Source: JBFHDX01 sp041584475 | GTDB taxonomy: Bacteria > Pseudomonadota > Alphaproteobacteria > UBA8366 > JADFVY01 | NCBI GenBank assembly: GCA_041584475.1 | Contig: JBFHDX010000001.1 | Span: 22,397 to 86,396, forward strand | Direction of reading: 5' to 3' | Length of the DNA: 64,000 nucleotides | Shown: positions 43,690-51,839 of the stretch, piece by piece | How the letters are laid out: each line of letters begins with the position of its first letter | Numbering within the stretch: position 1 is the first letter of the stretch | Translations under genes and position numbers: made by a program | Notes under the pieces: model-generated | The model's input: the letters and a program-made list of their open reading frames with translations, nothing else | What the model was told of the DNA's origin: nothing | The model's database searches: none

Positions 43690-44223
43690 TTGGACAAGCG
43701 CACGAAAGCCGAGATGATCGCCCTGCTGCCGCGATTGCGGCGGTTTGCCCGTGGCCTGACTGGTTCCGAAGAAGAAGCCGACGATCTGGTGCAGGCCGCC
43801 TGCGAGAGGGCGATCCAGCGCATCGGCCAGTGGCAGCCGGGGACACGCCTCGACAGCTGGATGTTCCGGATCATGCAGAACCTGTGGATCGATTCGATCC
43901 GGGTCGGCAAACTCCGCGGCAGCCATCTGTCCGTCGTCGATCCCGAGGGCCAGCAGGCACCCGGTCTCGACGGTGAGCAGGCGACGATGAACCGGCTCAC
44001 GCTCGAGGCGGTGCGACGCGGCGTTCAGCGTTTGCCGCCCGACCAGCGGTCGGTGCTGCTTCTCGTGTGTGTCGAGGGTTGTTCCTACAAGGAGACCGCG
44101 GATGCCCTGGGTATCCCGGTTGGAACCGTCATGAGCCGGTTGTCGCGTGCACGTCTTGCGCTCAACCGCATGGTTGGCGGTGCCGAGGCGGCTACGGCCG
44201 CGGTGAAGGGAGCCGATTTCTGA
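43690..44223 (+). CDS. ECF-type RNA polymerase sigma factor
   Basis: A 177-aa sigma factor with region 2 (LPRLRRFARGLTGSEEEADDLVQAACERA, WMFRIMQNLWIDSIR) and region 4 (LPPDQRSVLLLVCVEGCSYKETADALGIPVGTVMSRLSRAR). No region 1 or 3. The start is the TTG at 43690, preceded at 7-8 nt by AGAGGGA; the first ATG (43714) lacks such a site and would trim region 2. The gene downstream encodes a membrane anti-sigma factor. Presumed to recognise GGAAT/CGTT promoters, including its own. Confidence 0.88.
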   Translation: MDKRTKAEMIALLPRLRRFARGLTGSEEEADDLVQAACERAIQRIGQWQPGTRLDSWMFRIMQNLWIDSIRVGKLRGSHLSVVDPEGQQAPGLDGEQATMNRLTLEAVRRGVQRLPPDQRSVLLLVCVEGCSYKETADALGIPVGTVMSRLSRARLALNRMVGGAEAATAAVKGADF

Positions 44224-44295
44224 TAACGGTCGGGAATCGAACGAAACGATGATCCATCCAGAGTTTGGCATAACGAACACCAATGAGAGGCCGTC

Positions 44296-45078
44296 ATGAA
44301 ACAGCTCGACGCGAATACGCTCGTGGCATATGTCGATGGGGAGCTCGATCTGGAGTCCGCGATCCAGGTCGAGCGGTTGCTTGCAGAGGATGCGGACGCC
44401 CAGAATACGGTTCGCATTTTCCAGGAAACAGCGGTTTTGGTGCGGGCGGCGCATGCATCGCTGGCTTACGAGCCGGTTCCCGACCGTCTGGTCGATGTCG
44501 TCAGCGACGCCCCCGAAACCGGCATGCCTTCGGCAGACACGATTCCGGAACGATTGGTCAATATGATCCTCGACGCGCCCGAGGCGCGTCCCGCCAACAG
44601 CGACGGCGATACGAGGCCGATTGCCCGCATCGCGCCGGCACGGCGTCGATCGGTTGCCGCAATTGCAATGGCCGCGGCGGTCTCGGCGGTCATGCTCGGC
44701 AGCTTCTACGCCGGGCAGATGCGGATGACGGCGCTGCAGGAGCGTTCGAACGACGCAACGCAGGCCAGCGCCATTTCGGCGATCAACAACCCGTGGCGCG
44801 AGGCGGCTTTCCAGGAGGCGCTCGAAAACAAGCGGAGTCAGGAGGCGGTTGTCTGGGAAAACCCCGAAACCGGCATCGGTGGCGCGGTTATTCCAGTAAA
44901 AACATACAGGCGAGCGGACGGAACGTTCTGCCGTGCTTTCCGCACGGTCGACACGCAGGCCCGTCCGACCCAGCCGAATTTCGGTGTTGCCTGCCGCGAG
45001 GCGGGCCCCGAGGGACGTTGGATCAAGACTGTCGAGGCGATTGCCGCACCCGGTAACAAGCCGGAATTGCGCTACTGA
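44296..45078 (+). CDS. Transmembrane anti-sigma factor with surface-antigen-like periplasmic domain
   Basis: A 260-aa protein. The cytoplasmic N-domain (LDANTLVAYVDGELDLESAIQVERLLAED) is typical of anti-sigma factors, without the zinc-binding HxxxCxxC. Residues about 61-97 hold two copies of a 15-residue repeat (PDRLVDVVSDAPE and PERLVNMILDAPE). One TM lies at 119-139. The periplasmic part ends in a domain like RT0821/Lpp0805 surface antigens (VWENPETGIGGAVIPVKTY, GTFCRAF, GVACRE, GRWIKTV). It starts 72 bp after the sigma gene with GAGAGG upstream. The periplasmic domain probably senses envelope status; that is inference. Confidence 0.8.
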   Translation: MKQLDANTLVAYVDGELDLESAIQVERLLAEDADAQNTVRIFQETAVLVRAAHASLAYEPVPDRLVDVVSDAPETGMPSADTIPERLVNMILDAPEARPANSDGDTRPIARIAPARRRSVAAIAMAAAVSAVMLGSFYAGQMRMTALQERSNDATQASAISAINNPWREAAFQEALENKRSQEAVVWENPETGIGGAVIPVKTYRRADGTFCRAFRTVDTQARPTQPNFGVACREAGPEGRWIKTVEAIAAPGNKPELRY

Positions 45079-45130
45079 CCGGGTCGCACCGGCCTCGACG
45101 AACGAGGGCTGCACGGTAAGGCAGCACTAG

Positions 45131-45152
45131 GGGCTCCCGCTTCGGGGAGCCC
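45131..45152 (+). promoter_or_regulatory. Hairpin covering the ribosome-binding site of the next gene
   Basis: GGGCTCCC (45131-45138) pairs perfectly with GGGAGCCC (45145-45152) across GCTTCG. The 3' arm contains the likely Shine-Dalgarno GGGGAG for the ATG at 45155. There is no U-tract, so an intrinsic terminator is unlikely; RNA-level control of translation is the alternative. Confidence 0.5.
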
Positions 45153-45154
45153 AA

Positions 45155-46180
45155 ATGTGCAGGCAAGCCGGCGCCGCCCCGCGCGAGGCAGAGAGTGTGT
45201 CAGGTCGGCGACTGCAAGTACTGATTCGCATCGAGGCGATCGTCGCAGTAATGCTCGTGCTCGGTTGTGCACCCCAGGAGCAACCCACCGGGGACTCCAG
45301 GGGCGTCGTCGATTCGGTCGCGTCGGCGCTCGGGCGCACCGCCGACGCCATTCGTGACCGACTGTCACAGGATTTCACGCCTACCGATTACGATGGCCCG
45401 CCGCTGGCGGAACTGCCGGTGTATCGCGAAGGCGACACCTACACCTACTCGAGCGGCCGCAGCGAAATCATCACCGACACGATCGAAGAACAGGTGATCT
45501 GGGAAAACGATCTCGATGCGACCCTCGAGCGTTACCGCAACTTCGTCCTGCCGACGGCGCGAACCAGGACGTCGCGCGGTGAGGTCCGCCGCAGCTTCGA
45601 TGTTCAGCCCGACGTGCTGTGGCCGCTGATCCCGGGGGCCCGGCGACAGTTCGCCAGCGAGGTGCGGGTCCAGATCGCCGGGCAGAACGGCGAGCGCCTG
45701 TTCCGACGGGACTGGGTCTGCACGGTGGACGGCGCCGAGCGGATCGCGGTGCGGTTCGGCGAATTCGAGTCCGTGCGGGTGTCGTGCGACCGCTACAGCC
45801 GCGGCAAGTGGCGCGAGCGGCGCACCTGGTACTACGTCCCGGAGGTCGGCCACTACGTGCGCAGGGTCGATACCCACGTGCAGCGCGAGACGCGCGACAT
45901 CGAGCTCGTGTCCATCGAGCAGGCGTTCAACGGCACCACGAAGCGGGCTCTGTACGAACTCGAACAGACGACCCTCGAACGGATGCCGTCCGGCAAGACC
46001 GCGAACTGGCGGTCGTCCGACGGCACGATCGCGGTCTCGATGACCGTGCTGAATACGGTGAAGACCGAAGCCGGCCAGTTCTGCCGGACGTTTCGTCAGG
46101 AAATCGTCGACAATGGCCGCTCGCGTCTCGTCCCCGGCCTCGCCTGCCGGGCCTGGAACGGCCGCTGGGTCAGGCTCTAG
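45155..46180 (+). CDS. Lipoprotein with paralogous beta-domain and surface-antigen-like C-terminus
   Basis: A 341-aa protein with lipobox LVLGC (cysteine about residue 38). The central part (about 85-250) shares a pattern with the SPOR lipoprotein at 53634: YREGDTYTY, W.C.V...E.I.V.FGEFES.RV.C.RY, and YYVPEVGHYVRRV. The last 60 residues (LNTVKTEAGQFCRTF, LACRAWNGRWVRL) repeat the RT0821-like ending of the anti-sigma factor. GGGGAG precedes the ATG. It follows the sigma/anti-sigma pair by 76 bp, so it may belong to the regulon. Function unknown. Confidence 0.68.
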   Translation: MCRQAGAAPREAESVSGRRLQVLIRIEAIVAVMLVLGCAPQEQPTGDSRGVVDSVASALGRTADAIRDRLSQDFTPTDYDGPPLAELPVYREGDTYTYSSGRSEIITDTIEEQVIWENDLDATLERYRNFVLPTARTRTSRGEVRRSFDVQPDVLWPLIPGARRQFASEVRVQIAGQNGERLFRRDWVCTVDGAERIAVRFGEFESVRVSCDRYSRGKWRERRTWYYVPEVGHYVRRVDTHVQRETRDIELVSIEQAFNGTTKRALYELEQTTLERMPSGKTANWRSSDGTIAVSMTVLNTVKTEAGQFCRTFRQEIVDNGRSRLVPGLACRAWNGRWVRL

Positions 46181-46208
46181 TACGTCATCCACCTGCGTGG
46201 AATCGGCA

Positions 46209-46279
46209 CCGGCCCGCTCGCCCACCCGGACACACAGGGTATCGTACGCTGTGGGTGGCCGGGTGGCGGAGCGGGCTGG
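46209..46279. repeat. Long imperfect inverted repeat between convergent genes
   Basis: Arms 46209-46229 and 46259-46279 are 21 bp each and pair at 18 positions, around a 29-nt loop that itself contains CACAG/CTGTG. It lies between convergent genes ending at 46180 and 46345 and could terminate both transcripts or be a REP-like element; there is no T-run. Confidence 0.55.
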
Positions 46280-46344
46280 AGCGAACCAATCGGACAATGC
46301 TCTAGCGAAACGCCATCGATCGTGAGGCCGGCGGCGGCCATGCC

Positions 46345-47523
46345 CTAATACGATCGCGGCAGGCCCAGCACGTGCTGGGCGAGATAGGCGAGGATCATGT
46401 TCGTCGAGATCGGCGCCGTCTGAAACAGCCGGCATTCGCGCCATTTCCGCTCGATATCGTATTCGCGCGCGAAGGCGAATCCGCCGAAGGTCTGGAAGCA
46501 CGTATCGGCAGCGTGCCAGCACGCCTCGGACGCCAACAGCTTCGCCATGTTGGCCTCGGCGCCGCAGCGCCGGCCCGCGTCGAACAGCGCCGCCGCTTTC
46601 CGAGCCATGAGATCGGCCGCCTCGGTTTCGGCGTGGCAGCGCGCGATCGGAAACTGGATTCCCTGATTGGCGCCGATCGGCCGGCCGAACACGTGCCGTT
46701 CGCCGGCATAGGCGGAGGCGCGCTCGATGAAGTAGCGTGCGTCGCCCAGCGCTTCGGCCGCGATCAGAATCCGCTCCGCGTTCATGCCGTCGAGAATGTG
46801 CCAGAAGCCCTGTCCCTCGTCGCCGACGAGCGCCTCGGCGGGAACCCTCAGCCCGTCGATGAACACCTCCGTCGTGTTGTGGTTGATCATCGTGTCGACC
46901 GGCCGCACGTCGATGCCGTTGCCGATCGCCTCGCGCAGGTCGATCAGGAACACCGACAGGCCGTCGCCGCGCCGGGCAACGGCATCCGCCGGCGTCGTGC
47001 GCGCCAGCAGCAACATCAGGTCCGACTGCATCGCGCGGCTTGTCCAGAGCTTCTGTCCGTCGATGACGTATCCCTCGCCGTCGCGGACGGCACGGGTCCT
47101 GATCTGCGTCGTGTCGGACCCGGTCGTCGGCTCGGTGACGCCGAATGCCTGCAGGCGCAGCTCACCGGCCGCGATGGCCGGCAGGTAGCGAGCCTTCTGC
47201 CGCTCGCTGCCGTGCCGCAGGAGCGTTCCCATGACATACATCTGCGCATGGCAGGCGCCGGCGCTGCAACCGGCGGAATGGATGGTCTCGAGAATGACGG
47301 CGGCGGCACGCAGCGGCAGGCTGGCGCCGCCATATTCCTGCGGTATCAGCGCAGCCAGATAGCCGTCGCGGGTCAACGCCGTGACGAACGCTTCCGGATA
47401 GGCCTGCGCGTCGTCGAGCTCGCGCCAGTAGCTGCCAGGGAAATCGGCACAAATGCGTACCACGGCATCGCGGATTTCGGGGAAATCGCGCCCGAGATCC
47501 ATGACGACGGACGGTTCGGTCAT
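46345..47523 (-). CDS. Acyl-CoA dehydrogenase
   Basis: A 392-aa acyl-CoA dehydrogenase with FGVTEPTTGSDTTQIRTRA (FAD/substrate region), LWTSRAMQSDLMLLLARTT, and a C-terminal domain with FQTFGGFAFAREYDIERKWRECRLFQTAPIS. The usual IHGGxG reads TFGGFAF. The start at 47523 follows AGGAGG. It is 13 bp downstream of an enoyl-CoA hydratase gene on the same strand, so both act on one acyl-CoA; divergent to the LIV system 2. Substrate unknown. Confidence 0.86.
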   Translation of the reverse strand: MTEPSVVMDLGRDFPEIRDAVVRICADFPGSYWRELDDAQAYPEAFVTALTRDGYLAALIPQEYGGASLPLRAAAVILETIHSAGCSAGACHAQMYVMGTLLRHGSERQKARYLPAIAAGELRLQAFGVTEPTTGSDTTQIRTRAVRDGEGYVIDGQKLWTSRAMQSDLMLLLARTTPADAVARRGDGLSVFLIDLREAIGNGIDVRPVDTMINHNTTEVFIDGLRVPAEALVGDEGQGFWHILDGMNAERILIAAEALGDARYFIERASAYAGERHVFGRPIGANQGIQFPIARCHAETEAADLMARKAAALFDAGRRCGAEANMAKLLASEACWHAADTCFQTFGGFAFAREYDIERKWRECRLFQTAPISTNMILAYLAQHVLGLPRSY

Positions 47524-47536
47524 GGTCCGCGACCTC

Positions 47537-48349
47537 CTATCGTCCGCGAAATCGTGGACGGCGTTTTTCGTTGAACGCAAGCATGCCCTCGCGACGGTCC
47601 TCCGTCGCGGCGGTCCGGTAGTAGCACTCGAGTTCGATCGCCAGCCCCCGTTTCAGGTCCGTATCCATCGCCGCCGACAGGGCGCGTTTCGCCTCGCGCA
47701 CGGCGACGGGCGCATTGCCGGCGATCTGTCTTGCCGTCGCCAGCGTCTCGGCGAGCAGCGAGTCCGGCGCCACGACGCGGTTGACAATGCCCCATCGCAG
47801 CGCCTCTGCGGCGTCGAACGGACGGCCGGTCAGAACGATCTCCTTGGCCCTGCGGACGCCGCACGCGCGAGGCAGGTTCTGCGTGCCGCCGACGCCAGGC
47901 ATGATGCCGAGCGTGGTTTCGGTCAGGGCGAAGCGCGCCGTTTCCGCGGCATAGGCGAAATCGGCGGCGAGCGCGAGTTCGCAGCCCCCGCCGAAGGCGG
48001 CGCCATTGACCGCGGCGATGACCGGAACGTCGCAATCCATCATGGCGTAAAACGCCGCCTCGAAGATCTCGTGCTGGTGGCGCCAGTCGGCGTCGCTCAT
48101 GGCGCGCCGTTCCTTCAGGTCGGCGCCGGCGCAGAACGCCCGATCACCGGCTCCGGTGACGACGACGCAGCGAACGTCACCGTGCGCCGACCCGAGGCCG
48201 GTCCAGAACGCCCGCAGCTCTTCACCCATGCGCGTGTTGAACGCGTTCGCCGACCGCGGCCGGTTGAGCGTGAGCAGCAACAGATCGCTGTCCGGATACG
48301 ATAGCAGCAGGGTGTCGAAAGATTGGTCGTTCGTCATCGCGCAGCTCAT
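47537..48349 (-). CDS. Enoyl-CoA hydratase family protein
   Basis: A 270-aa crotonase-fold protein with GAGDRAFCAGADLKER, NGAAFGGGCELALAADFAYA and ALTETTLGIMPGVGGTQNLPR; the glutamates of typical hydratases are at GGGCELALA and the TETTLGI loop. The ATG at 48349 has AGGAAA eight bases upstream; 48337 is the alternative. It leads a two-gene operon with the acyl-CoA dehydrogenase and is divergent from the binding-protein gene across 142 bp. Confidence 0.85.
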   Translation of the reverse strand: MSCAMTNDQSFDTLLLSYPDSDLLLLTLNRPRSANAFNTRMGEELRAFWTGLGSAHGDVRCVVVTGAGDRAFCAGADLKERRAMSDADWRHQHEIFEAAFYAMMDCDVPVIAAVNGAAFGGGCELALAADFAYAAETARFALTETTLGIMPGVGGTQNLPRACGVRRAKEIVLTGRPFDAAEALRWGIVNRVVAPDSLLAETLATARQIAGNAPVAVREAKRALSAAMDTDLKRGLAIELECYYRTAATEDRREGMLAFNEKRRPRFRGR

Positions 48350-48382
48350 ACGAGTGATTTCCTGACCGGAATCAGCCTATTT

Positions 48383-48411
48383 TTGAAAGGGCTGGCCAAG
48401 TCCGGCATAGT
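48383..48411 (+). promoter_or_regulatory. Candidate promoter of LIV system 2
   Basis: TTGAAA (48383-48388), 17 bp, CATAGT (48406-48411), followed directly by a second CATAGTTT copy (tandem CATAGTTT at about 48406-48421). It lies 80 bp before the ATG at 48492, in the divergent region. Confidence 0.35.
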
Positions 48412-48491
48412 TTCATAGTTTATGCGGACCGTCGCAAGGACGGCAAAGGATCAATCCGCGCCAAGCTACGGCGCGGTAGTGGGAGGAACCA

Positions 48492-49757
48492 ATGGCACTT
48501 GATTTTCTGAAGCAATCGCGGCGCAGTGCGCTTGCCGTCATGGGCGTCGCTGCGGCGGCGCTGGTTGCCGGCATACCGGCAGCCGACGCCAAGGTAGAGG
48601 GCGACACCATCATTCTCGGCTCGGCGATTTCGTTGACCGGCAAGTACTCGACCAACGGCATCCATGCGCAGAACGGGTACGAACTGGCGGTCAAGCGCAT
48701 CAACGAGATGGGCGGGGTCAAGGTCGGCGGGAAGTCATACAAGCTGAAGGTCGTCTACTACGACGACGAGTCCACACCGGCCCGCGGGGCGCAGCTTGCC
48801 GAGCGTCTGATAAAGCAGGACGGTGTCCAGTTCATGCTTGGCCCGTACAGTTCCGGCATGACGAAGGCTATCGCCCCGGTCACCGAGAAATACAAGATCC
48901 CGATGGTGGAGGCCGAGGGCGCCTCGCGCTCCCTCTTCACGCAGGGTTACCAATACCTCTTCGCTGTGCTTTCGACCTCCGAGCAGTATCTCGCCAGCGC
49001 CATTACCCTGGCGGCCGAGATCGCGGAAAAGAACGGCAAGAAGGCGTCCGACGTGAAGATCGCCATGGCATTCGAGAACGATCCGTTCTCGCAGGACGTG
49101 CGCGCCGGCGTCATGGATGACGCAAAAAAGTACAACATGCAGATCGTCATCGACGACAAGCTGCCGCGTGACCTCAGCGACATGTCGACGACGCTGACGA
49201 AGGTTCGCGCGGTGCAGCCGGACCTCCTGGTCGTTTCCGGCCATTCCAAGGGCGCCGCGACCGCGGCACGCCAGCTCAAGGATATGAAGATCGACGTCCC
49301 GATGATCGCCATCACGCACTGCGAGGCGGCGGACATCATCGGCAAGTACGGCGCGGACTCGACGGAAGGAATTCTCTGCCCGACGCAGTGGGCCGAGACG
49401 CTCTCTTACCGGGACGACTATTTCGGCACGGCTGCCGAGTATGACGCGCTCTTCAAGCAGGCCTTTCCCAGCTACAACACGGTTCCGTACCAGGCCGCCC
49501 AGGCGTCGGCTGCGGTGCTGGTCTGGAAGGACGCGCTGGAGCGTGCCAATTCGTTCGATGTCGAGAAGGTCCGCGATGCCATCGCCGCGACCGACATGCA
49601 GACCTTCTATGGCGGCATCCGGTTCGCGCCGGAAGGCAACAACATCGCCAAGCCGATGGTGCTGCGCCAGATCCAGGACGGTGGCTACGCCGTGGTCGCG
49701 CCGTCGAAGTGGGCCTCCGCCGAGGTTCGCTGGCCGCGCAAGGCTCCGATGAACTGA
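48492..49757 (+). CDS. LIV-type periplasmic binding protein, system 2
   Basis: A 421-aa amino-acid-type solute-binding protein with a signal peptide ending near IPAADAKVEGD, then IILGSAISLTGKYSTNGIHAQNGYELAVKRINEMGG and the long second lobe (PDLLVVSGHSKGAATAARQLKDMKIDVPMIAITHCEAADI). It is the first gene of a complete transporter operon and is followed by a strong stem-loop that could keep its mRNA level above that of the permease genes. GGGAGG precedes the ATG. Confidence 0.88.
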   Translation: MALDFLKQSRRSALAVMGVAAAALVAGIPAADAKVEGDTIILGSAISLTGKYSTNGIHAQNGYELAVKRINEMGGVKVGGKSYKLKVVYYDDESTPARGAQLAERLIKQDGVQFMLGPYSSGMTKAIAPVTEKYKIPMVEAEGASRSLFTQGYQYLFAVLSTSEQYLASAITLAAEIAEKNGKKASDVKIAMAFENDPFSQDVRAGVMDDAKKYNMQIVIDDKLPRDLSDMSTTLTKVRAVQPDLLVVSGHSKGAATAARQLKDMKIDVPMIAITHCEAADIIGKYGADSTEGILCPTQWAETLSYRDDYFGTAAEYDALFKQAFPSYNTVPYQAAQASAAVLVWKDALERANSFDVEKVRDAIAATDMQTFYGGIRFAPEGNNIAKPMVLRQIQDGGYAVVAPSKWASAEVRWPRKAPMN

Positions 49758-49767
49758 TCGCGGGGTT

Positions 49768-49793
49768 CCGGCACCTGATCCGTCAGGTGCCGG
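49768..49793 (+). terminator. Intercistronic stem-loop after the binding-protein gene
   Basis: CCGGCACCTGA-TCCG-TCAGGTGCCGG: a perfect 11-bp stem and 4-nt loop, 11 bp after the stop codon, followed by a weak T-stretch (CATTTAT). Probably a partial terminator or 3'-end stabiliser within the operon. Confidence 0.65.
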
Positions 49794-49887
49794 TACCGCA
49801 TTTATCGGAAGCGTCCGCCCTGTCGCCCGACGGGGCGGATGCTGCCGGTACGCAGGCATCGACAATCAGCATCGGACGGGACCGAAC

Positions 49888-50790
49888 ATGTTAGCCAATT
49901 TTCAACTGCTTGCCGCCGTCCCGGTTCTTAACGTCCAGCTGCTGCTGGACGGCCTGATGATCGGCTCGATATTCGCGCTCGCGGCCTATGGGCTGGCGCT
50001 GGTCTGGGGCGTCATGAACGTCAAGAACCTGGCACAGGGCGAATTCGTCATCGTCGGCGGCTATATCGCCTTCTACATGTACCGGGATCTCGGCATCAAC
50101 CCGCTATGGGCGCTGCCGGTTGCGTTCCTGGTGATGTTCGGTTTCGGGTGGCTGATGTACCTCCTGATCGTCCGCTACGTCATCGGCCGCGACCTGTTCA
50201 CCTCGCTGCTGGCGACGTTCGGTGCCGCCATCGTCATCCAGCAGCTCCTCAATCTGATATTCGGTCCCGACGTTCAGACGGCCGATTCCGGATTGGGCAC
50301 GCGCCTGATACTCGGCAGCGTTACCGTACAGGAGATCCGCGTACTATCGTTCGTCATCGCCGGCCTGCTCGCCCTCATGGTCGTGCTGTTCATGAAGAAC
50401 AGCCGCATGGGACAGGCGATCCGCGCCACGGCGCAGGATCCCCGTGCCGCCCGCGTCATGGGCATCGATACCGACAAGGTCTACGCCTTTACCTTTTCGC
50501 TCAACGCCGCGATCTGCGGCGCCGCCGGCGTGCTGATTTCGATGATCTGGGTGATCCAGCCGTTCTACGGTATCGCCCACTCGATCCGCTCGTTCGTCAT
50601 CGTCGTGGCGGCCGGGCTCGGCAACCTGCCCGGCGTGATCGTCTCGGCGCTCGGCCTCGGCGTGCTCGAGCAATATGGCGGCTTCGGACTTGGCGCTGAA
50701 TTCCAGCAGGCCGTCGTGGTCGGTCTCTTGATCGTGGTTCTGATAATTCGACAGATCATGCAGGCCCGGCACAGGCAGGTCGTGCAATGA
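49888..50790 (+). CDS. livH: LIV-type ABC permease (LivH), system 2
   Basis: A 300-aa membrane protein with LLLDGLMIGSIFALAAYGLALVWGVMNVKNLAQGEFVIVGGY and the coupling region RATAQDPRAARVMGIDTDKV. About eight hydrophobic segments. It overlaps livM by 4 bp. It differs clearly from the LivH of system 1, so the two transporters are not a recent duplication. Confidence 0.88.
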   Translation: MLANFQLLAAVPVLNVQLLLDGLMIGSIFALAAYGLALVWGVMNVKNLAQGEFVIVGGYIAFYMYRDLGINPLWALPVAFLVMFGFGWLMYLLIVRYVIGRDLFTSLLATFGAAIVIQQLLNLIFGPDVQTADSGLGTRLILGSVTVQEIRVLSFVIAGLLALMVVLFMKNSRMGQAIRATAQDPRAARVMGIDTDKVYAFTFSLNAAICGAAGVLISMIWVIQPFYGIAHSIRSFVIVVAAGLGNLPGVIVSALGLGVLEQYGGFGLGAEFQQAVVVGLLIVVLIIRQIMQARHRQVVQ

Positions 50791-51839
50791 CGAGGGCCCA
50801 GAACAAACTGCTCTCGTATGGCGCCATCGGGATCGTCTCGATCGCCGCGCCCTTCGTCTTCGACAGCTATATCTCGCAGCTCACGATGCTCTGGGTGATG
50901 GTCCTCTTCGCCATCACCTGGGACGCGATGGGCGGCCAGATGGGCTACAACTCGCTCGGCAACATCTTCTTCTTCGGCGCCGGCATGTACATAAGCGCGG
51001 TCGTGCAAATCGGCCTGCATTACGACGTCGCCGAGTACACGGCGGCGTATGGCGCCATCAAGGTCGATTTCTCGGAACAGGAGTATTTCACCGGCCTGTT
51101 CCTCGGGACCATCGTCGCCGCGGTCGGCTCGGTGATCATGGCGGTGATCCTGAGCTGGATCGTGTTCGGGCTGCGCGGACCGTATTTCGCCATCGGCACG
51201 CTCGGCATCGCGTTGGCGGCCGGCGAACTCGTGGGCGCCTGGGAGTATGTCGGCGCCGGCAGCGGCATCTCGCTTCCCGTCTTCCCCGGCGAGCCGGAGC
51301 CGGGGGAGATCTTCTTCTACTTTGCCTTCTTCCTGGCCGCGGTGCTGACCTTCTTCTTCTTCCGTTGGCTCTACCGGACGCGGTTCGGGCTGGCGATCAA
51401 TGCCATCCGCGACGACGAGGAAAAGGCCGAGGCGATGGGTATCCGGACCATGCGCTACAAGACCATCACCTGGTCCATGTCGGCATTCTTCCTCGGTATC
51501 TGCGGGTCGCTCTTCGGCAATTACAATATCTTCATCGAGCCGCTGGAAGTCGCCTTCGCGACCGTCGTTTTCGGCATACCGATGGTCGTGATGTCACTGC
51601 TGGGCGGCAAGGGTACGCTGTGGGGACCGGTGATCGGGGCGATCCTCTATCACGTCATCAAGGAAGCGACGTGGACCTACCTGCTCGGCTGGCAGTGGGT
51701 TGCGCTCGGTCTGCTGATCATCATCTCCGTCGTGTTCTTCCAGCAGGGCATCATGGGCTGGGCGCAAGAAAAATGGCCTGAGCTGTTCGGCATCGAGGTG
51801 GAGGAATCGCCGCCGGAAGCCGAGAGGGAGGCGGCGTAA
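50787..51839 (+). CDS. livM: LIV-type ABC permease (LivM), system 2
   Basis: A 350-aa membrane protein starting at the ATGA overlap. Features: WDAMGGQMGYNSLGNIFFFGAGMYISAVVQIGL, FGLRGPYFAIGTLGIALAAGELV, and RDDEEKAEAMGIRTMRYK. The acidic C-terminus (EVEESPPEAEREAA) is soluble. Its stop overlaps the livG start by one base. Confidence 0.88.
   Translation: MTRAQNKLLSYGAIGIVSIAAPFVFDSYISQLTMLWVMVLFAITWDAMGGQMGYNSLGNIFFFGAGMYISAVVQIGLHYDVAEYTAAYGAIKVDFSEQEYFTGLFLGTIVAAVGSVIMAVILSWIVFGLRGPYFAIGTLGIALAAGELVGAWEYVGAGSGISLPVFPGEPEPGEIFFYFAFFLAAVLTFFFFRWLYRTRFGLAINAIRDDEEKAEAMGIRTMRYKTITWSMSAFFLGICGSLFGNYNIFIEPLEVAFATVVFGIPMVVMSLLGGKGTLWGPVIGAILYHVIKEATWTYLLGWQWVALGLLIIISVVFFQQGIMGWAQEKWPELFGIEVEESPPEAEREAA

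Noticed and set aside
45131..45152. Intrinsic terminator of the sigma/anti-sigma operon
   Set aside because: The stem is good but is followed by AAATGTG with no T-run; it covers a ribosome-binding site instead.
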